Made by a program: the position numbers and the translations under genes
From: Marinovum sp034669705
GTDB taxonomy: Bacteria > Pseudomonadota > Alphaproteobacteria > Rhodobacterales > Rhodobacteraceae
DNA length: 64,000 bases
Assembly (NCBI RefSeq): GCF_034669705.1
Contig: NZ_JAXMOR010000005.1
Coordinates: 140,271-204,270 of the forward strand
Direction: 5' to 3'
The notes under the pieces: generated by a model
The model's input: only the letters and a program-made list of their open reading frames with translations
Told to the model about the DNA's origin: nothing
The model's database searches: none
In this document: in pieces, positions 28,541 to 37,429 of the stretch
Position numbering within the stretch: position 1 is the first letter of the stretch
How the letters are laid out: each line of letters begins with the position of its first letter

Positions 28541-30004
28541 CTAGCGGTCGTCGCCGCGATTCTTGCCGAGGTGCTTACGCAGCTTCGAAGGGCCGGGTTT
28601 CTTGCGGCCCTTGTAGGGGTTCTTGTCGCCCTGCCCGCGCAGCGTCAGCCGGATCGGCGTGCCGGGCATGTCAAAGCCCTCGCGCAGCCCGTTGACAAGG
28701 TAGCGGGTGTAGCTCTCTGGCATCTTGTCGGGGTGCGAGCACATCACCACGAAGCCCGGCGGCCGCGTCTTGGCCTGGGTCATGTATTTCAGCTTGATCC
28801 GGCGGCCCTGCGGCGCCGGCGGCGGGTGCGCCGAGATCATCCCCTCGAGCCAGCGGTTCAGCTGGGCGGTGGTGATCCGGCGGTTCCACGTATCATGCGC
28901 GCGGCTGATGGCGTCATGCAGCCGGTCGAGCCCCTTGCCGGTCTTGGCCGAGACGGTGATCAGCGGCGCGCCCTTGAGCTGCGGCAGCAGCCGGGTGAAG
29001 GCCTCTTTCAAATCGCGCAGCTTCTGCTGCTTTTCCGGCTCAACGTCCCACTTGTTGACCGCCACCACCACGGCGCGGCCCTCGCGCTCGGCCAGGTCGG
29101 CGATCCGCAGGTCCTGCTGTTCGAAGGGGATGGCTGCGTCGAGCAGGACCACCACCACCTCGGCGAACTTGACCGCGCGCAGCCCGTCAGAGACCGAGAG
29201 CTTCTCGAGCTTTTCCTGCACCCGCGCCTTCTTGCGCATGCCGGCGGTGTCGAAGATCCGGCAAGGCGTGCCGTTCCAGTCGATCTGCAGCGAGATCGCG
29301 TCACGGGTGATGCCGGCCTCCGGGCCGGTCAGCAGGCGGTCCTCGCCGAGGATCTGGTTGATCAGCGTCGACTTGCCGGCATTGGGCCGGCCGACCACGG
29401 CGATCTGCAGCGGTTTCGACTTGGTCGGCGCATGGTCGGGCAAGACCTCGGCGTCGGGGTCGACCACCACGTCGGTCTCGGGCGTGTCCTCTGGCGCGGT
29501 CAGCGCAAGCTCGTCAGAGATCGGCAGCAGCGCGGTGTAGAGGTCGTTGAGCCCCTCGCCGTGCTCGGCCGAAAGCCGGATCGGCTCGCCCAGCCCGAGG
29601 TTCCAGGCCTCGATGACACCGCCATCGGCGGCCGAGCCCTCGCCCTTGTTGGCGGCAACCAGGATGTGCTTGGCGCGCTTGCGCAGGATCTCGGCAAACA
29701 TCTCGTCGACCGGGGTCAGACCGGCGCGGGCGTCGATCATGAACAGGCAGATGTCGGCCATGTCGACCGCGCGTTCGGTCAGCCGCCGCATCCGGCCCTC
29801 AAGGCTGTCGTCGGTGGCATCCTCGAGACCGGCGGTGTCGATCACGGTAAAGCGCAGGTCGGCCAGCCGCGCCTCGCCTTCGCGCAGGTCACGGGTGACG
29901 CCGGGCTGGTCATCGACAAGCGCAAGGCGCTTGCCCACGAGGCGGTTGAACAGCGTGGATTTGCCCACATTGGGGCGACCCACGATGGCGAGGCTGAAAG
30001 ACAT
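28541..30004 (-). CDS. der: Ribosome biogenesis GTPase Der (EngA)
   Basis: A 487-residue protein with two consecutive GTPase domains and a C-terminal KH-like domain. The first P-loop, GRPNVGKS, is at residues 8-15 with DTAGLED as its switch; the second, GRPNAGKS, is near residue 204 with DTAGMRKKARV. Acidic residues link the two domains. Der acts in assembly of the 50S subunit. Start ATG 30004 gives the standard MSFSLAIVGRPNVGKSTLFN opening. bamB lies 43 bp upstream in the same direction, a usual arrangement. Confidence 0.96.
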   Translation of the reverse strand: MSFSLAIVGRPNVGKSTLFNRLVGKRLALVDDQPGVTRDLREGEARLADLRFTVIDTAGLEDATDDSLEGRMRRLTERAVDMADICLFMIDARAGLTPVDEMFAEILRKRAKHILVAANKGEGSAADGGVIEAWNLGLGEPIRLSAEHGEGLNDLYTALLPISDELALTAPEDTPETDVVVDPDAEVLPDHAPTKSKPLQIAVVGRPNAGKSTLINQILGEDRLLTGPEAGITRDAISLQIDWNGTPCRIFDTAGMRKKARVQEKLEKLSVSDGLRAVKFAEVVVVLLDAAIPFEQQDLRIADLAEREGRAVVVAVNKWDVEPEKQQKLRDLKEAFTRLLPQLKGAPLITVSAKTGKGLDRLHDAISRAHDTWNRRITTAQLNRWLEGMISAHPPPAPQGRRIKLKYMTQAKTRPPGFVVMCSHPDKMPESYTRYLVNGLREGFDMPGTPIRLTLRGQGDKNPYKGRKKPGPSKLRKHLGKNRGDDR

Positions 30005-30046
30005 CTGACTACACGGCTCCGGAAGGCATCAAACGCCTCCGATACA

Positions 30047-31381
30047 TCAGCCGCCCAAGGCCTGCAACTGGCCGTTTTTGGTGACGATGTACATCACGCC
30101 GTTCGCGACCACCGGATTTGCCGTCGCGCCGCCCGGGATCGGGGCGGTATCGATCAGCTGACCGCTGGCCGGATCGAACGCCCTGAGGGTGCCGTCGCCG
30201 CCCGCCACATAAAGCCGGCCGCCGGCGAGGATCGGGCCGTAGTTGCCGTAGATCCGGTCGCGCCGGCGGGGCCGCTGGCTGGTATAGCCCGGCAGCTCGA
30301 CCGACCAGACCGCGCCGCCATCCGAGACATTGACGCGCTTGAGCTCGTTGCGGTCAGAGATGAAGAACACCGCTCCGCCGGCCACCCAGACCGGCTGCAG
30401 CGCGGCGTCGCGCACGGTCCACTTGCGGGAGCCGGAGCCGGCGTTGAGCGCCACCAGACGGCCGGTGTGGTTGGCGACATAGACGGTGTTGTCCACCACC
30501 ACCGGATCGCCGGTGATGTCGTCGACGCGGTTGATGGCAAAGCCGCCGCGGTTGCCCGCGAGAGTGGCGTTCCACATCTGCAGGCCGCCCTTCTTGAAGG
30601 CGCCCTGCACGTCGCCAGAGCCATAACCGAAGATCACGAACTGGTCGGTGATCGCCGGTGCCGGGCCGCCGTGCACGTTGTTGACGTCGTCGAGCCCGTC
30701 GATCTGCCAGCGGATGCGGCCGCTGTCGGCCTCGAGCGCCCAGGCGGTCCGGTCGCCGGCCACCAGATAGACGATCTCGCCGTCATAGCTCGGCGCGGCG
30801 GTCCCCGTGGCTTGCAGCTTCTGGCTCCAGATCTCGGCGCCCGTCGCGGGGTCGAGTGCGGTCACCGTGCCGTAGCCGGAGGTGACATAGAGTCGCCCGC
30901 CGCCCATGGCCAACCCACCGCCAGAGCCCTGCCCGGCCCCATCGCGCGCATGCGCGAGGTTGCGCTGCCACAGGGTCTGACCGGCGGTCGAGGTGGCACT
31001 GACCAGCGCTTCGCTGTCGAGGGTAAAGATGCGGCCGTCGGCCACCACCGGGTCGGCGGTGATCCGCAGCTTGCGGCTGTCGCCCTGACCGATCGGCGCG
31101 GTCCAGAGCGTGCGCAGCGCGCTGCCCAGGGCCGGATGGTCGGTGCGGGTGGCGGGCGTGCCATGGCCCTGCAGCCAGTCGACATTGCGCCGCACCGCCG
31201 GCAGCGCCAGCGCATCCGCCACGGCGGTCTCGGGCGCCAATGCGGCCTCGTCGGCGCGGATCGCCTCGCGTTTGCCGGGCAGGATCACCTCGTTCTGCGA
31301 ACAGGCCGCCACGATGCAAAGCGCCGCCGCGCCCAAGACTGTCCTGTTCCTTGCCGTTGTCACCACACCCGTCCCCGTCAT
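30047..31381 (-). CDS. bamB: Outer-membrane assembly lipoprotein BamB (PQQ-like beta-propeller)
   Basis: A 444-residue protein. Start ATG 31381 gives a lipoprotein signal peptide ending in the lipobox IVAAC, with the lipidated Cys at about residue 27. The body is a series of WD40/PQQ-like beta-propeller blades: GRIFTLDSEALVSATSTAGQTLW, GRLYVTSGYGTVTALDPATGAEIWSQ and GRLVALNAGSGSRKWTV are three of them. BamB is a component of the BAM complex that inserts outer-membrane proteins. It lies between a YfgM-like gene and der, the order expected for bamB. Confidence 0.88.
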   Translation of the reverse strand: MTGTGVVTTARNRTVLGAAALCIVAACSQNEVILPGKREAIRADEAALAPETAVADALALPAVRRNVDWLQGHGTPATRTDHPALGSALRTLWTAPIGQGDSRKLRITADPVVADGRIFTLDSEALVSATSTAGQTLWQRNLAHARDGAGQGSGGGLAMGGGRLYVTSGYGTVTALDPATGAEIWSQKLQATGTAAPSYDGEIVYLVAGDRTAWALEADSGRIRWQIDGLDDVNNVHGGPAPAITDQFVIFGYGSGDVQGAFKKGGLQMWNATLAGNRGGFAINRVDDITGDPVVVDNTVYVANHTGRLVALNAGSGSRKWTVRDAALQPVWVAGGAVFFISDRNELKRVNVSDGGAVWSVELPGYTSQRPRRRDRIYGNYGPILAGGRLYVAGGDGTLRAFDPASGQLIDTAPIPGGATANPVVANGVMYIVTKNGQLQALGG

Positions 31382-31427
31382 TCTTTTCCGGCCATCACAT
31401 GCGGCCAAACCATTGACCCGACACGCT

Positions 31428-32084
31428 TCAGGCGGCGTCAAGCTCTCCGCCCAAGGCGACAATCACCTGAGACACCCGCTGGCGCAAGCCCGCGGTGACC
31501 TCGGCATCTTCGAGGATCGCCTGAAACTTCTCGATTGCGGCTTCGCTGTCACCGGTTTCCACGTCGATCAGCGCGATCTGCTCTTCGGCCAGCAGGCGCA
31601 GCGGGCTGCCGGCGCGGGCCAGCGCCTCGAAACCGGTGCGGCGCGCATCGGCCTCGAGCGTGTCCGATTGCAGCAGCAGCATGCGGAAGCCGGCGATGTC
31701 GCGGTAGATCTGCGGCACCTCGCCATTGGCGGCAATCGCGCCGAGGGTTTCGGCGGCCTCGGCCTCCTGATCGGCGCTGGATTGCTCGGCGGCGGTCAGC
31801 AGGCCCAAGAGCGCCACGCCGCCGGCCGATCCGGCCTCGACCGCGCCAAGCGCCGTGATCCGCGCCTCGGGGTCCTCGCTCTCGAGCGCCGCCAGCATCG
31901 AATCGCCAAGCGCCTCGGCTTCGGCCCGGTCCTGGGCGCGGGAATACTCGCGCCAGGCCGCGCCGCCGACGATCAGCAGCACCACGAGCACGCCGATCCA
32001 GCCGTAGCGCTTGAGCAGCAGGAAAAGCCGGTCCCGGCGGACCTCTTCGGTCACTTCTTCGATGAAACTGTCGGTCTGGCTCAC
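31428..32084 (-). CDS. YfgM-like membrane-anchored TPR protein
   Basis: A 218-residue protein. I choose GTG 32084 (MSQTDSFIEEVTEEVRRDRLF) because AAGAGG is correctly spaced; a GTG at 32105 would add seven residues. A short cytoplasmic part is followed by one span (YGWIGVLVVLLIVGGAAW) and a periplasmic, helix-rich, Glu/Ala-rich region of TPR-like repeats with regularly placed Ala/Leu. YfgM proteins associate with the Sec translocon and periplasmic chaperones. It ends 46 bp before bamB, so these genes and der are probably one transcript. Confidence 0.78.
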   Translation of the reverse strand: MSQTDSFIEEVTEEVRRDRLFLLLKRYGWIGVLVVLLIVGGAAWREYSRAQDRAEAEALGDSMLAALESEDPEARITALGAVEAGSAGGVALLGLLTAAEQSSADQEAEAAETLGAIAANGEVPQIYRDIAGFRMLLLQSDTLEADARRTGFEALARAGSPLRLLAEEQIALIDVETGDSEAAIEKFQAILEDAEVTAGLRQRVSQVIVALGGELDAA

Positions 32085-32237
32085 GTCACTGCCTCTTGTT
32101 TTCACGCCGATGTCCCGGGTGTCGGGCGGGTCCCGCCCCTCTTACCCCGGCCCGCTGCGAGTGCCAAGCCCGCGCCAGCGGTCGCAAAATCAGGCAGCGC
32201 TGCGGCTTTATTGCAGCCGGTCAACGAAAAGTTTAAA

Positions 32238-32255
32238 CTGAACTGGTCTGTTCAG
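32238..32255. promoter_or_regulatory. Inverted-repeat operator upstream of the RND adaptor gene
   Basis: CTGAAC-TGGTCT-GTTCAG, a perfect 6-bp inverted repeat within an AT-rich stretch (GTTTAAACTGAAC...TTGTCCTTATAT) ~90 bp before the adaptor ATG. Form and spacing fit a TetR/AcrR-type operator overlapping a promoter. No regulator gene lies nearby. Confidence 0.5.
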
Positions 32256-32342
32256 CGTATTGTCCTTATATCGGCCCCGAGACCCGGCGGCATATTCGCT
32301 GTGGCCGGTGTCACGCTGTTTGTTACGCAAAGAAGGCATCGC

Positions 32343-33665
32343 ATGCGACTGATCCCCCTCCTGACGGCCCTCGCAGTGACCGCCTTTCTCGTGCTTGCCG
32401 TGCTGCAGCGTGATGCGCTTTATCAGTTTGCGCGCGAGAACCACCTGGCGCTGCTGCTGGGCGAGACCGACGACGCTGACGCCGCCGAACCGCCCGCCGC
32501 GCCGGAGCCGCAGGAGACCCGTGAGACCCCGGCGCCTGAGGGCGTGCGGGTGGTGGCGCGGCACTCGCAGGCCGAGGTGGTCGACACCGCGGTGATCCTG
32601 CGCGGCCAGACCGAGGCCGCCCGAGAGGTCAGCGTGATGGCCGAGACCAGCGGCCTCGTGATCTCCGAGCCGCTGCGCAAGGGCGCCTTTGTCGAACCGG
32701 GCCAGCTGCTCTGCGAGCTTGATCCCGGCACCCGCGGCGCCGCGCTCGACGAGGCGCTGGCGCGGCTGGAAGAGGCCGAGGCACGCGTGCCCGGCATCGA
32801 GGCCGGAGTGCCCGAGGCCGAAGCGCGCCTGCAGGAGGCGCTGGCGCGGCTGGACGAGGCCGAGATCAACGCCCGCGCCGCCAACGCGCTCAAGCGCGAC
32901 GGATTTTCCACCGAGACCCGGGTCGCAGCAACCCAGGCGGCGGTGCGCAGCGCCGAGGCCTCGGTCAGCGCCGCCCGCGCCGGTATCGAGACCGCGAAAT
33001 CCGGGCTCAAGGGCGCTCAGGCCGCGATCCGCACCGCCGAGGCCGCGGTCGCCGTGGCCCGCAAGGAGATCGACCGGCTGCAGGTCACCGCCCCCTTCGC
33101 CGGCCTGCTGGACTCAGATGCCGCCGAGTTGGGTACGCTGATGCAGCCCGGCGCGCTCTGCGCCACCATCATCCAGCTCGACCCGATCAAGCTGGTGGCC
33201 TATGTGCCGGAAACCGAGGTCGCACGGATCGCACTCGGTGCCATGGCCGGCGCGCAACTGGCCGAGGGCAGCGACGTGCGCGGCGAGGTCACCTTCCTGT
33301 CGCGCTCGGCCGATCCCACCACCCGCACCTTTCGCGTCGAGATCACCGCCGCCAACCCCGAGTTGAGGATCCGCGACGGCCAGACCGCCGAGATCGCCAT
33401 CTCGACCGAGGGCGTCGCCGCGCATCTGCTGCCGGCCTCGGTGCTGACCCTGAACGACGAAGGCGCGCTGGGCATCCGCAGCGTCACCGAAGACAGCACC
33501 GTGGCCTTCCTGCCGGTGACCCTGTTGCGCGACACCCGCGAGGGCGTCTGGCTGGCGGGGTTGCCCGACAGGGTCGACGTGATCACGCTGGGGCAGGAAT
33601 ATGTCGAAAGCGGCGTCAGGGTGATCCCCACCTTTCGCGAGGTAACGGCGGAGGTCAGCCAATGA
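32343..33665 (+). CDS. RND efflux periplasmic adaptor (membrane fusion protein)
   Basis: A 440-residue protein with an N-terminal membrane anchor (residues ~4-22) and no lipobox. After an acidic, proline-rich linker come the biotinyl/lipoyl-like strand region (EPLRKGAFVEPGQLLCELDPG), a long alpha-helical hairpin of Ala/Glu repeats at ~residues 140-235, the second lipoyl half (LQVTAPFAGLLDSDAAELGTLM) and a beta-barrel domain. It connects the RND pump to an outer-membrane channel, absent from the window. Start ATG 32343 has AAGAAGG. Its stop overlaps the pump's ATG (ATGA). Confidence 0.9.
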   Translation: MRLIPLLTALAVTAFLVLAVLQRDALYQFARENHLALLLGETDDADAAEPPAAPEPQETRETPAPEGVRVVARHSQAEVVDTAVILRGQTEAAREVSVMAETSGLVISEPLRKGAFVEPGQLLCELDPGTRGAALDEALARLEEAEARVPGIEAGVPEAEARLQEALARLDEAEINARAANALKRDGFSTETRVAATQAAVRSAEASVSAARAGIETAKSGLKGAQAAIRTAEAAVAVARKEIDRLQVTAPFAGLLDSDAAELGTLMQPGALCATIIQLDPIKLVAYVPETEVARIALGAMAGAQLAEGSDVRGEVTFLSRSADPTTRTFRVEITAANPELRIRDGQTAEIAISTEGVAAHLLPASVLTLNDEGALGIRSVTEDSTVAFLPVTLLRDTREGVWLAGLPDRVDVITLGQEYVESGVRVIPTFREVTAEVSQ

Positions 33666-36600
33666 CCGGAATGGTCGACTGGGCCGCCTCTCGCGCCCGC
33701 ATGGTGATGGCCTTCATCGTCCTGTCGCTGCTGGCGGGGGGCTTTGCCTATGTCGACCTGCCGAAAGAGGGCGAGCCGGATATCGAGATCCCGGCGCTCT
33801 TCGTCTCGGTCCCCTTCCCCGGCATATCCGCCGCCGATGCCGAGACCCTGCTGGTCAAGCCGATGGAAACTGAGCTGTCGGATCTCGACGGGCTCAAGAC
33901 GCTCTCGAGCACCGCCTCCGAGGGCTATGCCGGGGTGGCGCTGGAGTTCGAGTTCGGCTGGGACAAGACCAAGGTCATGGCCGACGTCCGCGACGCGATG
34001 AAATCGGCCGAGGCGAGCTTTCCCGTGGGCGCCGAGCAATATTCGATCAATGAGATCAACTTCTCGGAATTCCCCATCGTCATCGTCAACCTGACCGGCA
34101 GCGTGCCCGAGCGCACCATGGCCCGCGTCGCCAAGGATCTGCAGGACCGGATCGAGGGGCTCGACGCGGTGCTCGAGGCCGGCATCGCCGGCAACCGCGA
34201 CGAGATGCTCGAGGTGTTGATCGATCCGCTCAGGCTCGAGGCCTACAATGTCACGGCCGGCGAGTTGATCGGCGTGGTGCAGAACAACAACCAGTTGATC
34301 GCCGCCGGCGAGGTCGAGACCGCGCAGGGCACCTTTGCGGTCAAGATCCCCTCGTCCTTCGACGAGCCGCAAGACGTCTACAACCTGCCGGTCAAGACCA
34401 ATGGCGACCGCGTGGTGACGCTGGGCGATCTGGCGCAGATCCAGCTGACCTTCGAGGACCGGATCGGCACCGCCCGGTTCAATGGCGAAGAGACGGTGGC
34501 GCTTCAGGTGGTAAAGCGCAAGGGTTTCAATCTGATAGACACCGCAGCTCAGATAAAGCAGGAGGTTGCCGCGGCGCAGGCCGATTGGCCGCCCGAACTG
34601 CGTGCGGCGGTGGAAGTGGGCACATCGAATGACCAGAGCCGGGTGGTGGCCTCGATGGTCAGCCAGCTTGAGGGCTCGGTGCTGACCGCCATCGCGCTGG
34701 TGATGATCGTGGTGCTGGCGGCGCTTGGCACCCGGCCCGCGCTGCTGGTGGGATTTGCGATCCCTACATCTTTCCTGCTCTGTTTCGTGCTGCTTGGCGT
34801 AATGGGCATTACAATTTCGAACATTGTCATGTTCGGCCTGATCCTTGCCGTGGGGATGCTGGTCGACGGCGCCATCGTGGTGGTGGAATACGCCGACAAG
34901 CGCATTCGCGACGGTGTCGGCCCGATGCATGCCTATGTCGAGGCCGCCAAGCGGATGTTCTGGCCGATCGTCTCGTCCACCGCGACGACGCTCTGCGCCT
35001 TCCTGCCGATGCTGTTCTGGCCCGGCATCCCCGGCGAGTTCATGGGAATGCTGCCGGTCACGCTGATCTTCGTGCTCTCGGCCTCGCTGATCGTGGCGCT
35101 GATCTACCTGCCGGTGATGGGCGGCGTCACCGGCCGGATGAGCCGCTTCTTCGCCCGCTCTTCGGACTGGCTCGAACGTCACGTCCCCTGGCTGATCCGC
35201 GCCGCGCTGGTGCCGGTCTCGCTTCTGGTGATCTTCGTCGGCGCGATGCAGGTGCTCAACCCCGCCTACCTGTTTGCCACCCCGCCCGCGGGCGCGCTGC
35301 CGTTGCTGGCAGGCGCCGCGATCTTCCTCGCGGGGGCCTTCATGGCCTCGGTCACGCTTGGTGCGGTCGAATTTCACTGGCAGCGCAAACGCATCCGCGC
35401 GGGCCGCCGCCGCACGCCCTTCGGCTGGGTCATCAAGCTGATCGCCGGCAACCCGATCATGCCGATCGTCACCGCTGCTGCGGTGCTGGGGTTCGTATTC
35501 TCGGTCTTCGGCTACTTCGGCGAAAACAACAAGGGGGTCGAGTTCTTTGTCGAAAGCGAGCCGGAACAGGCCATCGTCTACGTTCTGGCACGCGGCAACC
35601 TTTCGCTCGAGGAGAAGGACTCCATCGTCGCCCAGGCCGAGGAGATTGTGCTCGCCCACCCCGGCATCGACAACGCCTTTGCCTTTGCCGGCGACGGCGG
35701 GCTCAATTCCAACACCGGCGGCGCCGAGCCGCCGAAAGAGACCATCGGTCAGGTCCAGCTGGAAACCATCCCCTGGGAAGACCGCGCCGACCGCCCTGAT
35801 CTCGACGGCGACCTCATCCTCGAGGAGCTGCAGGCCGAGCTCGAGCAGCTTCCCGGTGTGCGCATCGAGATCCTCGCCCAGGCGCGCGGGCCGGCCAGCG
35901 CCAAACCGGTGCACCTGCGGCTCAAGGGCGACAACTGGACCGACTTGATCGCCGCCACCGAGCGGGCCCGGGCGCAGTTCGAGGCCACCCCGGGGCTCTA
36001 CTTGATCGAGGATACCCTGCCCCTGCCCGGCATCGACTGGCAGATCGACGTCGACGTCGAAAAGGCCGGCCGCTTCGGCGCCGATGTGGCCACGGTGGGC
36101 GCCATGGTACAGTTGGTGACCCGCGGCATCCTGCTCGACACCATGCGCGTCGACAGCTCCGACGAAGAGATCGACATCCGCGTCCGGCTGCCGGAGGAGG
36201 ACCGGGTGCTCTCGACGCTCGACACGCTCAAGGTGCGCACGGCCGACGGGCTGGTGCCGCTGTCGAACTTCGTCACCCGGCAGCCGGTGGCCAAACTCGC
36301 CGAGATCTCGCGCGTCGACCAACAACGCTATTTCGACGTCAAGGCCGGGGTGCGGCCGGGGCTGATCACCTTTGTCAGCGGCGAGGGCGACACCAGCGAG
36401 ATCCGCGCCTATGGCCGCGTGGCCCCGGAGGGCGCGCCCGCCGCGCTGAGCCTCGGCCCCAGCGGCTACGTGATCGACAGTTTCGCCGAGGGCGAGACGC
36501 TCGACACCCTGAAAGCCGCCGATCTGCGCGCCGTCCCGCTCACCGCCAACGAGCGCATCGCGCTGCTGACCGACTGGCTTGGCACCGCCGAGCTGGGCGC

Positions 36601-37375
36601 CGGGGTCGAGACCGAATGGACCGGAGACCAGGAAGACCAGGAAGAGAGCCAGCAGTTCCTGATGTCGGCCTTTGCCGGCGCGCTGGGGCTGATGTTCATC
36701 ATCCTGCTGGCGCAGTTCAACAGCTTCTACAACGCGGTTCTGGTGCTGCTGGCCGTCGTGCTCTCGACCACCGGCGTGCTGATCGGCATGCTGGTGATGG
36801 ATCAGACGTTCTCGATCATCATGACCGGCACCGGCATCGTCGCGCTGGCCGGCATCGTGGTGAACAACAACATCGTGCTGATCGACACCTACATGGAATA
36901 CAGCCAGTACATGCCGCGGATCGAGGCGATCATCCGCACCGCCGAGGACCGCATCCGCCCGGTGCTTTTGACCACGATCACCACCATGGCCGGCCTCGCG
37001 CCGATGATGTTCGGCCTGTCGCTCGATTTCTGGGCGGGCGGCTATTCGATCGACAGCCCCACCGCGCTGTGGTGGAAGCAGCTGGCCACCGCGGTGGTCT
37101 TCGGCCTCGGCATCGCGACGGTGCTGACCCTGGTCTTCACCCCGGCCATGCTGGCGATGCGGGTCTGGTTCTGGACCTATGTGCTCTGGGTTGCCCGCCT
37201 GCTGGCGCGGCTGGGACAGGGCCGCTCGAGCCGCGCCGCGCGCGACTGGGCGCTGACCCGCAAGGCGCGCCGCATCAAGCACCCCGAAATCCTCTGGGTC
37301 GACGAGCCCGGTCCGCCTGCCGCCGCCACGCGCGACAGCGATCAACCCGAATTGCCGCTGCGCGCCGCCGAATAG
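33662..37375 (+). CDS. RND efflux pump inner-membrane transporter
   Basis: A 1237-residue AcrB/HAE-type transporter with twelve predicted spans and two large periplasmic loops. Drug/proton antiport is the family role; substrate unknown. In the span 4 segment the usual VDDAIVVVE reads VDGAIVVVEYAD, so only one of the two neighbouring proton-relay aspartates is present. The chain is ~190 residues longer than AcrB: there is an extra basic region with two or three spans around residues 500-600 and a positively charged C-terminal tail. It is translationally coupled to the adaptor gene by ATGA. Confidence 0.9.
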   Translation: MTGMVDWAASRARMVMAFIVLSLLAGGFAYVDLPKEGEPDIEIPALFVSVPFPGISAADAETLLVKPMETELSDLDGLKTLSSTASEGYAGVALEFEFGWDKTKVMADVRDAMKSAEASFPVGAEQYSINEINFSEFPIVIVNLTGSVPERTMARVAKDLQDRIEGLDAVLEAGIAGNRDEMLEVLIDPLRLEAYNVTAGELIGVVQNNNQLIAAGEVETAQGTFAVKIPSSFDEPQDVYNLPVKTNGDRVVTLGDLAQIQLTFEDRIGTARFNGEETVALQVVKRKGFNLIDTAAQIKQEVAAAQADWPPELRAAVEVGTSNDQSRVVASMVSQLEGSVLTAIALVMIVVLAALGTRPALLVGFAIPTSFLLCFVLLGVMGITISNIVMFGLILAVGMLVDGAIVVVEYADKRIRDGVGPMHAYVEAAKRMFWPIVSSTATTLCAFLPMLFWPGIPGEFMGMLPVTLIFVLSASLIVALIYLPVMGGVTGRMSRFFARSSDWLERHVPWLIRAALVPVSLLVIFVGAMQVLNPAYLFATPPAGALPLLAGAAIFLAGAFMASVTLGAVEFHWQRKRIRAGRRRTPFGWVIKLIAGNPIMPIVTAAAVLGFVFSVFGYFGENNKGVEFFVESEPEQAIVYVLARGNLSLEEKDSIVAQAEEIVLAHPGIDNAFAFAGDGGLNSNTGGAEPPKETIGQVQLETIPWEDRADRPDLDGDLILEELQAELEQLPGVRIEILAQARGPASAKPVHLRLKGDNWTDLIAATERARAQFEATPGLYLIEDTLPLPGIDWQIDVDVEKAGRFGADVATVGAMVQLVTRGILLDTMRVDSSDEEIDIRVRLPEEDRVLSTLDTLKVRTADGLVPLSNFVTRQPVAKLAEISRVDQQRYFDVKAGVRPGLITFVSGEGDTSEIRAYGRVAPEGAPAALSLGPSGYVIDSFAEGETLDTLKAADLRAVPLTANERIALLTDWLGTAELGAGVETEWTGDQEDQEESQQFLMSAFAGALGLMFIILLAQFNSFYNAVLVLLAVVLSTTGVLIGMLVMDQTFSIIMTGTGIVALAGIVVNNNIVLIDTYMEYSQYMPRIEAIIRTAEDRIRPVLLTTITTMAGLAPMMFGLSLDFWAGGYSIDSPTALWWKQLATAVVFGLGIATVLTLVFTPAMLAMRVWFWTYVLWVARLLARLGQGRSSRAARDWALTRKARRIKHPEILWVDEPGPPAAATRDSDQPELPLRAAE

Positions 37376-37387
37376 ACGGCACCGGGC

Positions 37388-37415
37388 GGCTCTGGCCAAA
37401 CCGCGGGCCAGAGCC
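37388..37415 (+). terminator. Hairpin between RND and ABC transporter genes
   Basis: Perfect 10-bp stem GGCTCTGGCC/GGCCAGAGCC around an 8-nt loop, 12 bp after the RND stop. No T-tract follows, so it may reduce read-through into the ABC gene or protect the upstream mRNA. Confidence 0.4.
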
Positions 37416-37429
37416 TACACCTGAGCCGA

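Noticed and set aside
28289..31498. A ~1070-codon plus-strand open frame across der and bamB
   Set aside because: Antisense to two well-recognised genes, and composition is that of a shadow frame.
33200..37399. A ~1400-codon minus-strand open frame opposite the RND pump
   Set aside because: His/Gly/Arg-rich shadow of the pump gene with no recognisable domain.
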